A stretch of 64,000 bases of DNA. It comes from Zopfochytrium polystomum (Eukaryota; Chytridiomycota; Chytridiomycetes; Chytridiales; Chytridiaceae). The number at the start of each line of letters is the position of its first letter. Positions within the stretch are counted from its first letter, which is position 1. The notes beneath the pieces were generated by a model. The model saw nothing but the letters and a program-made list of their open reading frames with translations. It had not been told where the DNA came from and made no database searches. Location: positions 248,001 to 312,000 of the forward strand of contig JAIVFJ010000017.1 in the NCBI GenBank assembly GCA_025765615.1, read 5' to 3'. Shown in pieces: positions 34,640-61,710 of the stretch. A program made the translations under genes and the position numbers.

Positions 34640-37260
34640 ATGGACGCGAACTTGATCAAGACCATAAACCGCCTCCAAGACGCTTTCTCGGCTGTCAACG
34701 TCTCAAATCCAATAGACCTACCACAGGTGAAATGAGCATGGATCGTGGTTGATAACGTGTTACTGCTGGATGACGCGAACCACTTCATGTGGAGCTGTCA
34801 ATCACCGCTGATCTTGGTCCCTCATCCAGATCGTTGTCATCGGTGCCCAAAGCAGTGGGAAAAGCTCAGTTTTAGAGAATATTGTTGGGCGTGACTTCCT
34901 TCCTCGAGGTGGGCTGCAACACGTTCCGATCGTTTCTAGGATTTGGGCTCACCATTGATCGCAGGATCGGGAATTGTTACTCGTCGACCGCTGGTACTTC
35001 AGTTGATCAACCGACCAAATGCGAGGGGCGAGGTCGGTGGCATTGCCGCCTCTTCAGACACGAACCCAAATGCCTCAATGAAAGCCGCGTCAACGTCGAA
35101 CGGCACTATGCACGATCCAGAGGAGTGGGGAGAGTTCCTTCATGTTCCCGGGAAGAAGTTCGTCGATTTTGAGGAGATTCGGGAGGAGATTGTAAGAGAG
35201 ACGGAGGCGAAGACGGGCAAGGAGGGAATATCGGCGCAGCCGATCAACCTCCGAATCTACTCTCCAAACGTCGTAACTCTCACTATTATCGATCTTCCTG
35301 GTCTCACGAAAGTACCCGTTGGGAACCAACCCAAAGATATCGAGAGACAGATCAAGGAGATGATTTTGAAGTACGCGACGAAGCCAAATGCCCTCATTCT
35401 CGCCGTTACACCCGCCAACACTGATTTGGCGAATTCGGATGGGCTGAAGCTAGCTCGGGAGGTTGACCCCGAGGGTGTACGAACCATTGGCGTTCTCACA
35501 AAAATTGATCTTATGGACCAAGGCACTGACGTCATTGATATCCTCGCTAACAGGATTATTCCCCTCCGATTGGGTAGGTTGCGGTATCAACCTTTGCAAA
35601 CTGTGTAGAACTTACGCTGAAACAGGTTATGTCCCTGTTGTAAACCGTGGCCAACGCGACATCGACAACAAAAAGAAGATCCAATTGGCCCTTGAGGCCG
35701 AAAAGAATTTCTTCGAGTCTCATCCCTCCTACCGAAGCAAGGCGCAGTACTGCGGCACCCCGTACCTCGCTCGAAGGCTTAACATGGTATGTCACCAACT
35801 ACGTTCAACACTGACTCCATTTAACTGGCTCAATCGCAGATTTTGATGCACCACATTCGCAACACACTTCCAGACATAAAAACAAAGATCCAGGCGAACC
35901 TGCAGAAATACCAAGCCGAACTACTTCAACTAGGCGACCCCATGGGTAGCGATGATACCCAAAACGTAGGCATTTGCTGCTAGCGAGCCGAGTTCCAACC
36001 CTAACACATTTCCAGATGAACTTCATCCTTAACATCATTACTGAATTCTCCAGCGAGTATCGCACCGTCATCGATGGGCGCTCGGAAGATATTACGAGCG
36101 ATGAATTAAGCGGAGGAGCGAGGATTGGATACGTTTTTCACGAAATTTACGGAAGTGCAATCCGCTCAATGGACCCATTTGATCAAATTAAGGACGCTGA
36201 CATTCGCACTATTCTTTACAACTCTTCTGTGAGTGTTGAACTATGTTTGAGCAACATGATTAATTGGCGCCTTTCAGGGCTCGTCACCTGCACTGTTCGT
36301 TGCCCCTTCCGCCTTCGAGGTTATCGCCAAACAGCAAATCCGTCGCTTGGAGGAACCAAGCTTGAAATGTGTGGCGATGACGTACGACGAGTTAGTCCGT
36401 ATCCTGAACAAGTTGCTCCAGAAGCCCGTGTTTCGGCGCTTCCCGCCACTTCGTGAAAAGTTCTATAATGTGGTGATAAACTTTTTCAAGAAAGCCTCAA
36501 CTCCAACGAGCAAACTTGTGTCAGACATCATCATGTAGTGTCGCGTGTTCTTTCCATTCCAGGTTTGAACCATGCTGATCTTAACGGGCAGGTCTGAGGC
36601 GACATACATCAATTCCGGCCACCCAGACTTCCTCGGCGGTAATAGGGTAAGCGCTGCGCCCATGCGAAGTGACCACTAAGAAGAGCTGCAGGCCATTGCC
36701 ATTGTAAACGAGCGAATTCAAGCACAAAAGAATTCTATTCTTGGTGCAGCCCAAGGTCGCGCGGGTAGTCCCCCAACGCCAGCGCGGGACCCACAAATGG
36801 ATTTGATCGCTCAGAGCCAGGACAACAGTGGCTTCTTTGGCAGTTTCTTCTCGAAGAAGAAGAAGCCTGGAGTGCTAGAGCCTGTGAGTTACTCACCGCC
36901 TATTCTTCGACTTTCCTAACGGACCTCTCGAATTTGACACAGCCACCCGCAGTTTTGAAAGCAACGGGGAACCTCTCTGAGCGCGAGCACATGGAGACAG
37001 AAGTGATCAAGCTTCTTCTCCTATCGTACTTCAGCATTGTGAAACGAACGGTTTCGGACTTGGTTCCAAAGGCCATTATGCTTAATCTCGTCGTCCATAC
37101 GAAGGAGGAGCTACAACGCGAGCTTCTAGCTGAGTTGTACAAGAAGGAGACCTTTGATGAAGGGTTGAAAGAGAGCGAGACGACGATCCAGAGACGGCGA
37201 GAATGCAAGCAGATGATTGAGGCTCTCCAAAAGGCAGACGAGATTGTCGCATCCATTTGA
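34640..37260 (+). CDS. VPS1: Dynamin-like GTPase Vps1
   Basis: Ten exons: 34640-34726, 34830-34908, 34965-35573, 35626-35786, 35840-35965, 36016-36228, 36278-36534, 36592-36646, 36692-36883 and 36943-37260; phases agree, 698 residues, the normal size for Vps1. The GTPase domain shows G1 GAQSSGKSS, the dynamin motif [18 protein letters not shown]3 DLPGLTKV and G4 TKIDLMDQG. The middle/stalk region follows ([15 protein letters not shown]), then a variable insert ending [10 protein letters not shown], then the GTPase effector domain. The N-terminus [16 protein letters not shown] favours Vps1 over the mitochondrial Dnm1. It works in vacuolar/endosomal sorting and peroxisome fission. Confidence 0.93.
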
Positions 37261-37485
37261 ATACTCCTTCCCTTTTCTTTCTGAGCTGAAAGTTCATATG
37301 TTCTCTTTCCATGCGATCTTGCAGTTGTTTTTGTGCCCTTTCGTGTTTCAACCTCGTATTCGACGCAAACACGGTGGACGGTGATCGGTTTTTCACCGCC
37401 TCGTTGTTCGTTTTTCTTGTTAAACGTTCGTGTCCACAGACAACGATCGCAGATCGACATTTTTCTCCGCCGATCGTGACTCCTC

Positions 37486-39241
37486 ATGAGTGGACCACGA
37501 CTAGGCCTTCTTCCGCGCATCGGAGCCTCGCTCGCGGGCTGCTATAGCCTGCAACACACCGCGAGGAGCGTTCCTAATGTCGTCCCGCCACTGCTTTCTG
37601 CTGCCAGACTGTCCCCGCGTACTGGCTCTCCTTGCTTGCTGACATTCGCTGCTTGCAGCCTTCGAACGAAAGCATCAACCCCGACACCCAACCAAACTCC
37701 CGCAACCCCGACGACAAGTTCCTCGCCGTGGCCTTCTGTTCGCCGAGACGCCACTTCACTCTTTGCTCGGCCAGGGCGCTCGGCCAACTCCTTTGTGAGC
37801 TCCTCGCACACAGCAAACTCACAATTGGCGGTGAACCTCACGGCAGCACCCATCCGAACCGCTCATGCTGCAGCGGCTGTGGGCACGACGGAGGAGGAAC
37901 CGGCTTCATATGCACGCGAGTCAGAATCTTCGACCCAGACGAAGCGGATCGTCGGTTATTGGTACCTTCTGTCGGGGTCGCTTGTGTTCATTATAGTGGC
38001 TGTCGGCGGCCTTACCCGTCTCACCGAGTCGGGATTGTCGATTGTCGAGTGGAACCTGATCAAAGGAATGAAGCCGCCTCGGTCACAGGAGGAGTGGGAG
38101 GCAGAATTTGAGAAGTACAAACAGTTTCCGGAGTATAAACTGTAAGCAGACGTGCAACCGTTTCCCCTACTTGTCCAGTAGCTTATGCGACGACAGGTTA
38201 AACCACAACATCACACTTAACGAGTTCAAGTTTATCTTTTACATGGAATGGGGTCACCGCATGATCGGTCGTCTCATCGGTCTTGCATTCATTATCCCCG
38301 GGGCGTATTTTGCGATGCGGGGATACATGTCGCCGTCCATTCGTAATCGATCTTTATTAGTCGCTGCCTTGATTGCCAGCCAGGTGAGTTGGCCTTAGAT
38401 TCTCTTGATGGATGATAACAGTCTCCAGGGTGTCCTTGGCTGGTACATGGTGAAATCGGGCCTGCGTGAGGAACTCATGAATGCCAAGTCTTTCCATGGG
38501 GTTAGCCAGTACTGGCTTGCTGCTCACTTGGGCTCTGCGTTTGCGATATACTCGATCATGGTGATGACGGGACTTGAAATCTTGCAGAGAACTTCGAAGA
38601 ATGCGGAGGCGACTGCAAAGGTTCGACTCGCGGCGTAAACAAGAATTTATTAATTATTTTCGCACAGACTTTGAGAGCTTTGATGAAGAAACCAGGCTTC
38701 GCAGCAGTGAAGAGATACGCCCACATTGTCGCAGCAATGGTTCTTATGACGGCAATTTCTGGTGGGACAGAAGGCAACGACCCGCAATTGTATTTATCAC
38801 TTGCTTTTACAGGAGCATTTGTTGCCGGCTTGGATGCTGGCTTGATTTACAACGAGTTTCCTTTCATGGGAGACGGCATTGTCCCGTCTGATTACCTGAA
38901 CTACTCGCGGAAGTCAGCCACCATCACGGACCCGATCCCCGTTTGGCGTAACATCTTCGAGAATCCAGCGGCAGTTCAGTTCAACCATCGCCTACTTGCA
39001 GTCACGACTGCTACTCTGGCGTGCTCTTTGTGGGCAATATCGCGAAGAGTTGCTCTCCCGCGTGCGTCAAGAGTCGGTTTGAATTTGCTGCTTGGGGTTA
39101 CAGGGCTGCAAGTTACACTCGGGATCACGACTCTGCTTTACTTGGTTCCCCGTACCATTGGCCGCTGCGCATCAGAGCGGATCGCTCTTGTTGTTGACGA
39201 GCGCAATGTACTTAATGCACACGTTGCGGCTGTTCAAATAA
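37486..39241 (+). CDS. COX15: Heme A synthase Cox15 (with apparent +1 frameshift)
   Basis: Exons 37486-38141, 38197-38383, 38429-38620, 38668-38761 and 38813-39241. An N-terminal presequence of about 140 residues rich in Ser, Arg and Ala is followed by the multi-pass core: [56 protein letters not shown]. Cox15 converts heme O to heme A in the mitochondrial inner membrane for cytochrome oxidase. After LLYLVP the frame in this sequence goes wrong; dropping one C from the run at 39148-39151 restores the normal family ending ([20 protein letters not shown]...) with a stop at 39239-39241. Since the gene is essential for respiration, a sequence error is likely. The gap to VPS1 is 225 nt. Confidence 0.9.
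39148..39151 (+). other. Apparent +1 frameshift in COX15 at CCCC
   Basis: Without correction the frame continues past the family C-terminus into the poly(A)/poly(K) stretch near 39257-39276 and beyond. With one C fewer, the conserved His-containing helix and a proper stop follow at once. Confidence 0.8.
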
Positions 39242-39287
39242 ATGCAACAAAATCACAAAAAAAAAAAAAAAAAAAACAACTAAAACA

Positions 39288-40303
39288 ATGGAGCTGTGCG
39301 ACATGTCGGAACAACACGCCCACCGATCGCGAAGAAGCCCAACCCACATTCAGATTGTTCTTCCCAGCCAAACCTCAACGCCAGTTCTCCTCCAAGTCCG
39401 GCAGTCCCATCGTCGTAGATCATTTGTTCTGCCCGTAGCGATTATTCTCCTTGTTCAGCTACTCTGCGTGCCTCAAATTCCTGTCAATGGCGCCGACATC
39501 ACACTCTTTTGCAAGTGCCAATGTCCTCCAAATGTCACGATCTTGACAGTTCCACGCTGTGGGGAATGCACAAAAGCGCTTTGTGTCACGGCCAATGCTT
39601 GCTTTATGCCACCTCCAGCGCCGTCAGGCAACGCTTCTCTCAGTACAAGTCACGACGACGACTTCTGTCGCCAAGCTGATGCTCGCAGCCATTCACCGAC
39701 GGCAAGTCGTCGAAACTTCTCTCACAACATCGAGTGATTCGTCCACACCTGCGACGAGTGATACGATCGACTCGACGCCGACACCGACATCAACGACGAC
39801 CTCTTTCAGCTTCTCAACGCTGACCCAGCCCATTGAGACATTGACAGCTGTACCGAAGAAAAGCGTGGCTCCGGACGACGATTGGGAGGTTACCTGCTTC
39901 CGTAAGTAACCTCTCTCCAGCCAGTCACATAATTTGCGTGTGGCTGATATCTTAAATCTCTGGCGCAGAACGTGGATCGTACAAGGACGAGATAATCGTC
40001 TACATATTCCTCGTTCTTGTGGCGGTTCTACTGCTCTGGGCCGCAGTACGGCCCCACGCCGACAGTGTGCTTTCATCGGTGCTCGGAGCGCGAAATCCTT
40101 TGCTGCAAACTTCGCGTAGAAGGCGTGGGAGGACACGGCAGGATGGTTTTGGCGATATGTTTGGCCGAGGGAGCTCGTCTGGCCTTAACAGGCTTGACGG
40201 GGTTGAAGATGAAGGCACAGAGGATGAGGACTATGAAGAAGCAGGTACTGAGGGAGTTTACTCGAGCAGTGAGGTTGGGAGGGGTGGTGGGGGTGCCCGA
40301 TGA
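39288..40303 (+). CDS. Single-pass membrane protein with Cys-rich ectodomain
   Basis: Three exons, 39288-39648, 39707-39901 and 39969-40303, phases agree, 296 residues. Hydrophobic segment VAIILLVQLLCVPQIPVNG (about residue 50) acts as signal or signal anchor. It is followed by a compact Cys module, LFCKCQCPPNVTILTVPRC and then CTKALCVTANAC, a Ser/Thr-rich stalk likely O-glycosylated, a second hydrophobic helix YIFLVLVAVLLLWAAV, and a basic then acidic cytoplasmic tail. The C-x-C-x-C start of the ectodomain recalls a family of small fungal surface proteins of unknown role, but I cannot name it. It starts 46 nt after the COX15 stop, behind a poly(A) run. Confidence 0.65.
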
Positions 40304-40993
40304 CATGTCCCCCAATAGCAGTGTATACCAATTTTGGCGAATCCCAACATCAAACGCCACCCAACAACGACCTGATGGCCAGTTGGCACTCACACGATCA
40401 CTACTCCCACCATTGCGCTCAGCGAGGATCAGGAGGCGCATCGAGTTGAACGAAGCTTTTACCGATGCCGCTCAGAGTGGGGGCGATATGGGTGGGAAGT
40501 GCCCATGGATGTGGAGGCGGTGGGAAAGCACGCTTCTTTAGGGAACATTAGTGGCGGCGGGAGTCGGCAGGGAGATCAACATGAGCCACCCCCCACCCCT
40601 CTGCCCCGCTCCGCCGACCCACCTGCCTCTCTCGTTCCTCCTTCCTGTCTGATTTTCTGCCAAACCGCCCACCCACTCCCACCAACCTCATCCAATTGCT
40701 GAACTTTGCTCCTTGGCTGGGTAGCCCCCTCACTCTGTCTGCTCCGCCGTTCAGCCATTTCCCGGCAGTGCACTGTTGCTGGCATCCACTTCCTTGGCAA
40801 TCTCCAGCAACCCCCTCGTTACCCCAGCAATCTTGGACAATCAAAACAATATATTTGCTCCGTCATCCCACCGTCAGAACTTTCCTTGAAGTGCTCTTCC
40901 CGAAACCCGACCGCCTCACATCGGGCCTCACCACCGATCGGGCGCATCGACCAAATCACTAGGCTTGGCGATCCGTCGTCGACGCAAGCTACC
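40304..40993. other. Intergenic region before the CHD gene
   Basis: Probable promoter and leader of the CHD remodeller. The DNA is C/T-rich (CCACCC and CCTCC blocks, 40580-40740). An in-frame upstream ATG at 40706 exists, but the extension lacks conserved sequence. No other gene seen. Confidence 0.5.
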
Positions 40994-47564
<6,571 letters not shown>

Positions 47565-48180
47565 TATTCGTATTTTTGAATAAATAGTTCAACTGCTTTT
47601 CGCGAATATTGGTTGTTGTGATGAAAGGACTCTTTCGTCCGGCTGCTCTATTCCGAATGGGTTAGGGGCAAAAAGTCGTCGAATTTGTGAGGAGAACGAT
47701 GGCCTTTGTCTGCGGCGCAGCAAAGCAATCAACGTCCTTGTCAGAGATCAAGAAAAAGAAGCACAAGAGAAAACTTCGCTCGAGCAGTAGCCGATCTGCC
47801 GCAGTCCGTGAGACGCGTTAGTGACATAGATCGTTTCCGTGGCTGTTGAGACGGCACCCTGGGCTTCGTCCTGCCTTCTGCTCTCGGGACGCACGCATAG
47901 CGCGAGGGCTGGCCTTAACGGCCGGAACAGACCGGCGATTTCGATCGGGACTGAAGGCACTACTCAAACTTTCGATCGTCCTACCTTCTGTGCCTGTCAA
48001 TTTTTGCACTGCTCCCCGCCCGTTGCGTCGTTCCCGTCGCGAACAAGCAGATCTGAGCCATTTCCAGAAGATCTGCGGAGTTTTGGACGGCTACTCGTAA
48101 TTCCCCTACACCCGTCGAGCGTTCGTTGTTTTCGGACCTGTTAATCCGGAAAACTCTGGAAAGGAGTCATTCACTCCGCC
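47565..48180. other. Intergenic region between CHD gene and PRP8
   Basis: Holds the CHD 3' end (AATAAATA near 47579) and the PRP8 promoter/leader. Short open frames here show no domain. No gene seen. Confidence 0.5.
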
Positions 48181-56145
<7,965 letters not shown>

Positions 56146-56598
56146 TCTGACTACGTGTGTTGCCTCGAGTTTGAGTTTATTGCGCGTCACAACCGTCAAT
56201 AAAGCTGGCCCAACTTCAGTAGAAGCTGGCGCAACGTCAATAAATTTTACTTGTGTTTTTCTTTGGTGTGTTCGGGTATCAACAGCCATTACCTGGACGG
56301 ATCCGCCGACTTCTGCAACAAGACGTCGCGTCGTATTTCTCGTAATTCGCAAGATTATTTGTTTACTAGTAGTTCTCGTGTCCGAGAGGGCCGGCGCTGT
56401 TCCTTTGCCATTTGGACGAAAAACGTTGCACGAGCTTGTGAGATATACGTGTGCGTATTCCAACACACTGTCGTTTTATGTACCACCCCCAATTACAGAC
56501 AAAATCACGCCCCTCAAAGCGAAACCTATGACGGAAAGAGGAAAATTCAACCAACACAGCATGAGCTGCTGGCAAACCCTACTCCCTCCCATAAGTGG
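56146..56598. other. Convergent intergenic region
   Basis: 3' ends of PRP8 (+) and MOB1 (-). Open frames on both strands carry no conserved motif. No gene seen. Confidence 0.5.
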
Positions 56599-58062
56599 TT
56601 ATGTCCGTGGATTCGCCTCGAGTATCTGAGTCACGATCGAGCTGAGCGGCTGGAGCTCCTTCATTTCAACGAGGTCGAACTTCGTTTTTTTTTTCCAAAT
56701 AAGGTTGAGGAGTTGTGACGATGTAACCGGCGCGGAAACAAGAGCAGGAAAAGGAAAGAGCGACGACGTCAATGAAGGGAAAGCGTGGCCTACCTCTGTC
56801 ACAAAGAGGATGAAATGCTTGAAGCACGTGTTCAGATGGCGGTCCTCCCCGATTGTCTCGAGTTGCTGACAATACAAAAAAATGCTCAGCAAGACGGCAC
56901 AGGACGGCTGGAATGCAAAATTGAAGAGAAAATAGAAAAAAAAATTACCTTCAAGTGACTGTGGTAAACGTGCGCGTAAAACCGAAACAGCCGCTTGAAA
57001 ATTGTCTTTATGGTCGACTCGAACGACGGCGGAAATTCGTCGCTGGTTGGGAACACTAGCTCATCGTCGAGTTGGCTGGGACCGCCGCGACCGCAACCCC
57101 CCAACGAGAAGACGCGTTAACGAGAAACAAGAGCCAAAACTATTCAGCCACAAGAAAAGCAACGAACGACGCCTACTCACGACTCCACCCAGCTCAACAG
57201 GTGCTGAGTGTACTCTGGCGCCGTGCACTTTATCGGCTTTACAATGGTCTTTCCGTCCGCCCACAGGTACTCATATCTGTGCGCCGATCGGACTTGACGG
57301 GTCAGATGGTGCAAACACGCCAACCAAAGAGCGGAATGGGGAGGAGGAGGAGGAAAAAACAAACAGCTGGTGTGCGTTACCTTGGACCGGCTCGCATGGA
57401 CGGGCACGCTTCATTGTTGCAGTAATCGGAGACGCAGCTGTGTAACAGATTGATTTGGTTGAAAAAGTCGACGGCTTATGAATGCAGGGCCCGCGAGGTG
57501 GTCAGGACAAGGCAGAGGGACAATTTGGGTGGTTCGAAGCTGCATTTTCAGACTCAACTGTTGACGGCGAGCCACTCGTTTCTGCTTGTCGCTTCGTCGG
57601 GCAGCACGACAGCCGCGCGGAGGTTTCCCGTGCCCATTGTCGCCTGATCAAGAGGTACGTAAGTATTTTTCAAAAAATGGTTGGCCTGGTTTTTAAAGTT
57701 TGTGTCTTCTGTGCGGCCAACGACACGCAGATCTGCAAGGTCCGCAAGGTGATGGAGCTTGCACGCGTCGGCTGGGGCAAGGAACGAGACGGGGGACCTT
57801 GACGGAGGAGGAGGAGGAGGCGGGGAGGTCGAAGCAGCAAAAACTCACAACAATGTAGTGCTGCAGCCGATCCCGACGAGAGCCCTGGAAGAACTGCTTC
57901 TTGGACTTGAACGTCTTCTGCTGGTTTGCGTCGCTGTTGTGCGATTGAAGAGGGTCAGATGCGCAGAGTGCACGCCGGGCGATGCGGGCACACCATTGCC
58001 TGCTACGATCTCTCTCTCTCTCTCTTGCTGTGCAACACTCACAGTAGCCGGCGGTAGTCCAT
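56599..58062 (-). CDS. MOB1: MOB kinase activator 1
   Basis: Eight exons on the minus strand: 58043-58062, 57849-57933, 57559-57643, 57381-57474, 57181-57276, 56949-57075, 56794-56865 and 56599-56679; all phases agree and give 219 residues, the family size. Family blocks: QQKTFKSKKQF, MGTGNLRAAVVLP, NEWLAVNTVDFFNQINLL, the zinc-site CNNEACPSMRAGP, YEYLWADGKTIVKPIKCTAP, FKRLFRFYAHVYHSH, then DRHLNTCFKHF with the two His of the zinc site. Mob1 binds and activates NDR/LATS (Dbf2-like) kinases in mitotic exit, cytokinesis and polarity. The 20-nt first exon (MDYRRL) is inferred from splice phase and its strong GTGAGT donor; it is preceded by a (CA)n leader. Confidence 0.9.
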
Positions 58063-58636
58063 CGTTCGTGTGTGTGTGTGTGTGTGTGTGTGTTGAGGGT
58101 GTGCCGTGTGTGCGTGTGTGTGTGCGAGCGACCGATCCGATCAGCCGTTCAGATGAATCGCGCGGTGCGGTCCTCGTCGGGCCGCGTGTGGCCGGGCGTG
58201 GAAGGGTATAGTTGGGAAGGGGTCTTGTGCTTGCGAAACGAACAATGAAAAACTGGGGTGGGTATCTGTCTCCACATTTCTCTTCCGCTTGCGAGTGCGA
58301 CATGTGATCAGCCAACGCCGCTCTGCGGAAAACATCGCGATAGGGCATCGTGGAAGTCCCAGCCGCTTCTTGGCACCCCACCTGCACTTCCTCCAGATCC
58401 TCCACTCTTCAATTCATCATCCCCGGAAGGAGAGGGGGACAATCAACGTTTCAGGCCAAGATTCTCAGTGTATTTTAGCATGAACATCAAATCTACGCAT
58501 GGATAGGTAGTCCCACAGATATAAAGACGAAAGGAGCGGCTCTGGAGCAGCCAAAAGATAAAGACCGTCATCATACGCCCTCGAGACGCTTTGAAGAACA
58601 CAGAAAAAAAAAGGACGAAGGCATCGACCCTTCACT
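58063..58636. other. Intergenic region with (TG)n next to MOB1 start
   Basis: A (TG)12 run at about 58069-58093, read as (CA)12 in the MOB1 mRNA, ends six bases before the proposed MOB1 ATG. The rest separates MOB1 from the 3' end of the peroxidase gene on the same strand. No gene seen. Confidence 0.55.
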
Positions 58637-59599
58637 TCACAGCGACAGCAAGCGCAGCTCAGTCTCGAGGGCCAAGACGTGCGCGAGCTCAATCTTCCTC
58701 AGCTGGTAGCCGAGCTCGAAGGGGAAGCGCTCCTCGAGGACGAGGACGTCGAGCCAGTCGAGGCGGATGCCGTCGAGCGTGTCGTGCTTGAGCGCGATCC
58801 AGAGGAAGGCGGACTGCGTGTAGGTCGTGAACTGCTCGCCGAGGCCGAACGTGTACTCTGGGTTGCGCGCCTTGGAGTCCGCCTCACGCGCCTTGCGGTA
58901 CTTGCCGAACTCGGCTTTGGTGAGGATGACGCCGTCGGAGGAGAAGCTCTTCATCTGGTTGTCTGTTTGCGGTTGGGTGGCAACAAACGGGGGACGAAGA
59001 GTGAGCAGGTATCAAAGTGACGAAGGGTGAAGAATAGTAACAACTTCTTAGATATGCTTACAGAGAGTGCGGTTGACGTGGATCTGGTCTCCAAAGTATG
59101 CGTCGCTCCTGGTCAAGGACGCATCGTGCTCGATGCCGTTGTGAACTGAGAGCTCATGCAAGTTCAGGACCTTCTCGCCAGCAGCGTTGGTGCGGTTCGC
59201 CAGCTTGATACCGTTGGACGCCATCAACTGCGACAGGATGGCGTCAAGACCGAATAGGCTCGTGGTGGTGGTAATGTTGGCGGCGGTGCTGTTTGTTACG
59301 TTTGCCCGGTTTATCGGCAGGAGAAAGTGGGGGTCGGGCGTTAAAAGGAAAGATTGACCGGGGGCAGCGCTCCATTCAGTTTGAGACGCTGGCATGCATT
59401 AAACTCACAAATCGGGGTAGGGAAGGACGCCGTGGTTGTTCAGAGCGTTCATGAAAGGGCAAGGCGACATGTTGTTCTGGTCGGTAGCGCGCGCCGGCTT
59501 GAAGACGTCGGTAACATTAGTGCCGACACCGCCGCCAGCCGCGACCAGTGGTGCGGAGAAGGCGGCGGCGACGGCAACGGCGGTGAGGGAGAAGCGCAT
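58637..59599 (-). CDS. Secreted heme-thiolate peroxidase (chloroperoxidase/UPO family)
   Basis: Three exons on the minus strand, 59409-59599, 59062-59369 and 58637-58962, 274 residues; phases agree, but the first intron is only 39 nt and its acceptor is tentative. A signal peptide (MRFSLTAVAVAAAFSAPLVA) is followed by the heme-ligand motif SPCPFMNALNNHG, whose Cys would be the proximal thiolate, and by GIEHDASLTRSDAYFGD, the acid-base region. The EHD form is that of classical chloroperoxidase rather than the EGD of long unspecific peroxygenases. Such enzymes use hydrogen peroxide to halogenate or oxygenate aromatics and hydrocarbons outside the cell. Length fits the short subfamily. Several N-x-S/T sites (NVT, NST, NIT, NRT) suggest glycosylation. 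Confidence 0.87.
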
Positions 59600-61348
59600 G
59601 GTTGGGCAGCGAGAGAGAAGGAAGGGGGGTGGGTGAGGCGAGGAGCGAGGCGAGGAGTGCAACACAAGTCTCGTCGTCGCCGTCCTTCTTTTTAAAAAGT
59701 TTTTTTTTTTTTTTGGCGCTGCGCAATTGGAAATGCTGTCTGTCTGTCTGCCTGCCTGTCTCTGTCTCTTCTGTCTCTCTTCCTACTCTTGTCGGCTGCT
59801 GTCTCGCTCGGTCTGTCCGTTTGGTGCCGCCGAGTGTGGAGGAGGTCCACCCGGCCGCGGCCGCGTGCACCAAGCAAGTGTTCCAAATCGGGCACCAAAA
59901 ATTTGCACTGTTCGAATTAAAGTTACAGTTCCCAGAATCTGAATGGGATTTTTGTTTGCATGCTTTCAGCTTTCTGCTTCGCCCCCCCTTCGAGTTCCGC
60001 AATCTCGGCTGTCATTGCATTGCATAATAACAGAGAAGACGTTGTTTGGAGACTTTGGACAGCAACAACAAAACAACAAGGCAAGAGTGGTTGCGTCATA
60101 GCTCTCTTCTGCAGACAACAACAACAACAACAACAACAACAAAAACAGAGAACACGAACAGACACACGAGAAACGAGGAAGGTGACGTCACCGACAATTT
60201 TTGGTGCACGCACGTGCGGGCCGCTATTAATACCTCTCTCACGTTTGCCGCCGCTACTTTCAACCCCCGCCTGTTGAATTTATATTATTCCTCTTCCATC
60301 ATCCAAGCTCGTCTGCTCGCGCCCGCGTCGCCCGAGTGAAACTCCCGCGTGCACCCCCTTGCGCCGATGGCTGGTTGCTTCGCCAGCTCTGTACCTGTAC
60401 TGTGCCATCAACTGCTCCTTTCCTTGCTCTCCATGTGCCGTCTTTGTTTTTGAGAGTCATTCGATATTCTCGCCGGATGTGAAGCTTCTTCTTCAATATA
60501 TAATTAGCACATTGAACTGTTTGTCTAAAACTGATCTCACTCCTTCTGCAGCTTCGTCAGTTGGGAGCTTCCCAAACTTATTCGAAACTATTTGTACGAA
60601 GCAGAGGCGTGTAATGTGGGAGGTGGCACTGAAAAGTTAAGACCTGGCCGGAAGCGGAAATCGCTGATCACTCCCCAACCGCACCCCGGCATCCACGCCG
60701 CTCCTCGCCATCGCTTGCCATTGTGTCTCTCACCCTAATTAGGTTTACAGGTTCGACTTGGCCGCAAGACCTTTAGAAACCGTGTGTCAAAGCTCCACAA
60801 AGTAAGGACCCACGCTGCATTTAGTTTTGTGGATACAATGTCGTTGCCCAGCATGCTTCGTGCGACCACTTCCTGTTCCAATGACGGCACCGCCGCTGAG
60901 GTTGAATCACACTTTAACTAAATACCTTCGACCTCTCAAAACAGGAGCCATTTGCACGATGTGGGCAGGCGGCCAGTCGTTTGGCAATCGACAAGAACCA
61001 CAAGAAAGCTCCATGGCAAAAGCGGCCTCCGCAAATATCCCGAATGAAAGACAGCCTAAAACTTTTCCTTCCAAACAAGGGTAGAGTAGTTCGCGGATAC
61101 TCGGGTAATAAGCGGGATATCGACCACGAGACTCGTTCCGTGAATCGTCTCCACGGCGTCCTCCCCTCCCCAAAGCGTTGCTCCTGTTCTCCACAAGCAT
61201 GCACATTATGCACACGGACTGGGCGGACTGACGACTGCTTCCTCCCATGCGCGGCGCATGCCGCCGTACCGCACCAGTGCTTCAGCGACACACGACTCGG
61301 CGCGCGTGCGGCCAGCTGTCTACTGGCACAAATAATCAAGCGCGCCTC

Positions 61349-61425
<77 letters not shown>

Positions 61426-61593
61426 CTCTTCATTTCGTTTCACAGCTGGCACATCCACGCCGCCCATGTGGCAAGCGTGGAGACGCGAGCCAGGAATATG
61501 GCTGTGCAGTCAAGAAAACCCTTTGCTGGGCCTGTTGTGCCCCTGTGACCTCGGTTTGCTCTTGGTTTTGCTCTTCAAAAAAGACATGTGCAG
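59600..61593. other. 2-kb intergenic region with repeats
   Basis: Lies between the divergent peroxidase and polygalacturonase genes. It holds an A/T run at 59697-59714, (CAA)9 at 60116-60142, and a (CT)n tract at about 61352-61419. Open frames of 60-200 codons here are driven by the repeats or lack any domain. It is long enough to contain a small gene, but I cannot support one. Confidence 0.45.
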
Positions 61594-61599
61594 TATAAA
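61594..61599 (+). promoter_or_regulatory. TATA box of the polygalacturonase gene
   Basis: TATAAA within GCAGTATAAAAGACG, 112 nt before the start codon at 61711, a normal distance for a regulated fungal secreted-enzyme gene. Confidence 0.6.
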
Positions 61600-61710
61600 A
61601 GACGCGGCCGTCGCCTCACAGCACAAGCATCACTTGCGAATTCCTCATTCTATACAGCTGCTCTAGAAGAAGAAAGAAGAACAATCACCCATTTAAATAC
61701 ACGTACTAAG

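Noticed and set aside
60740..60800. GGTTCGAC as a possible tRNA T-loop
   Set aside because: No matching acceptor stem, D-arm or anticodon arm could be built around it.
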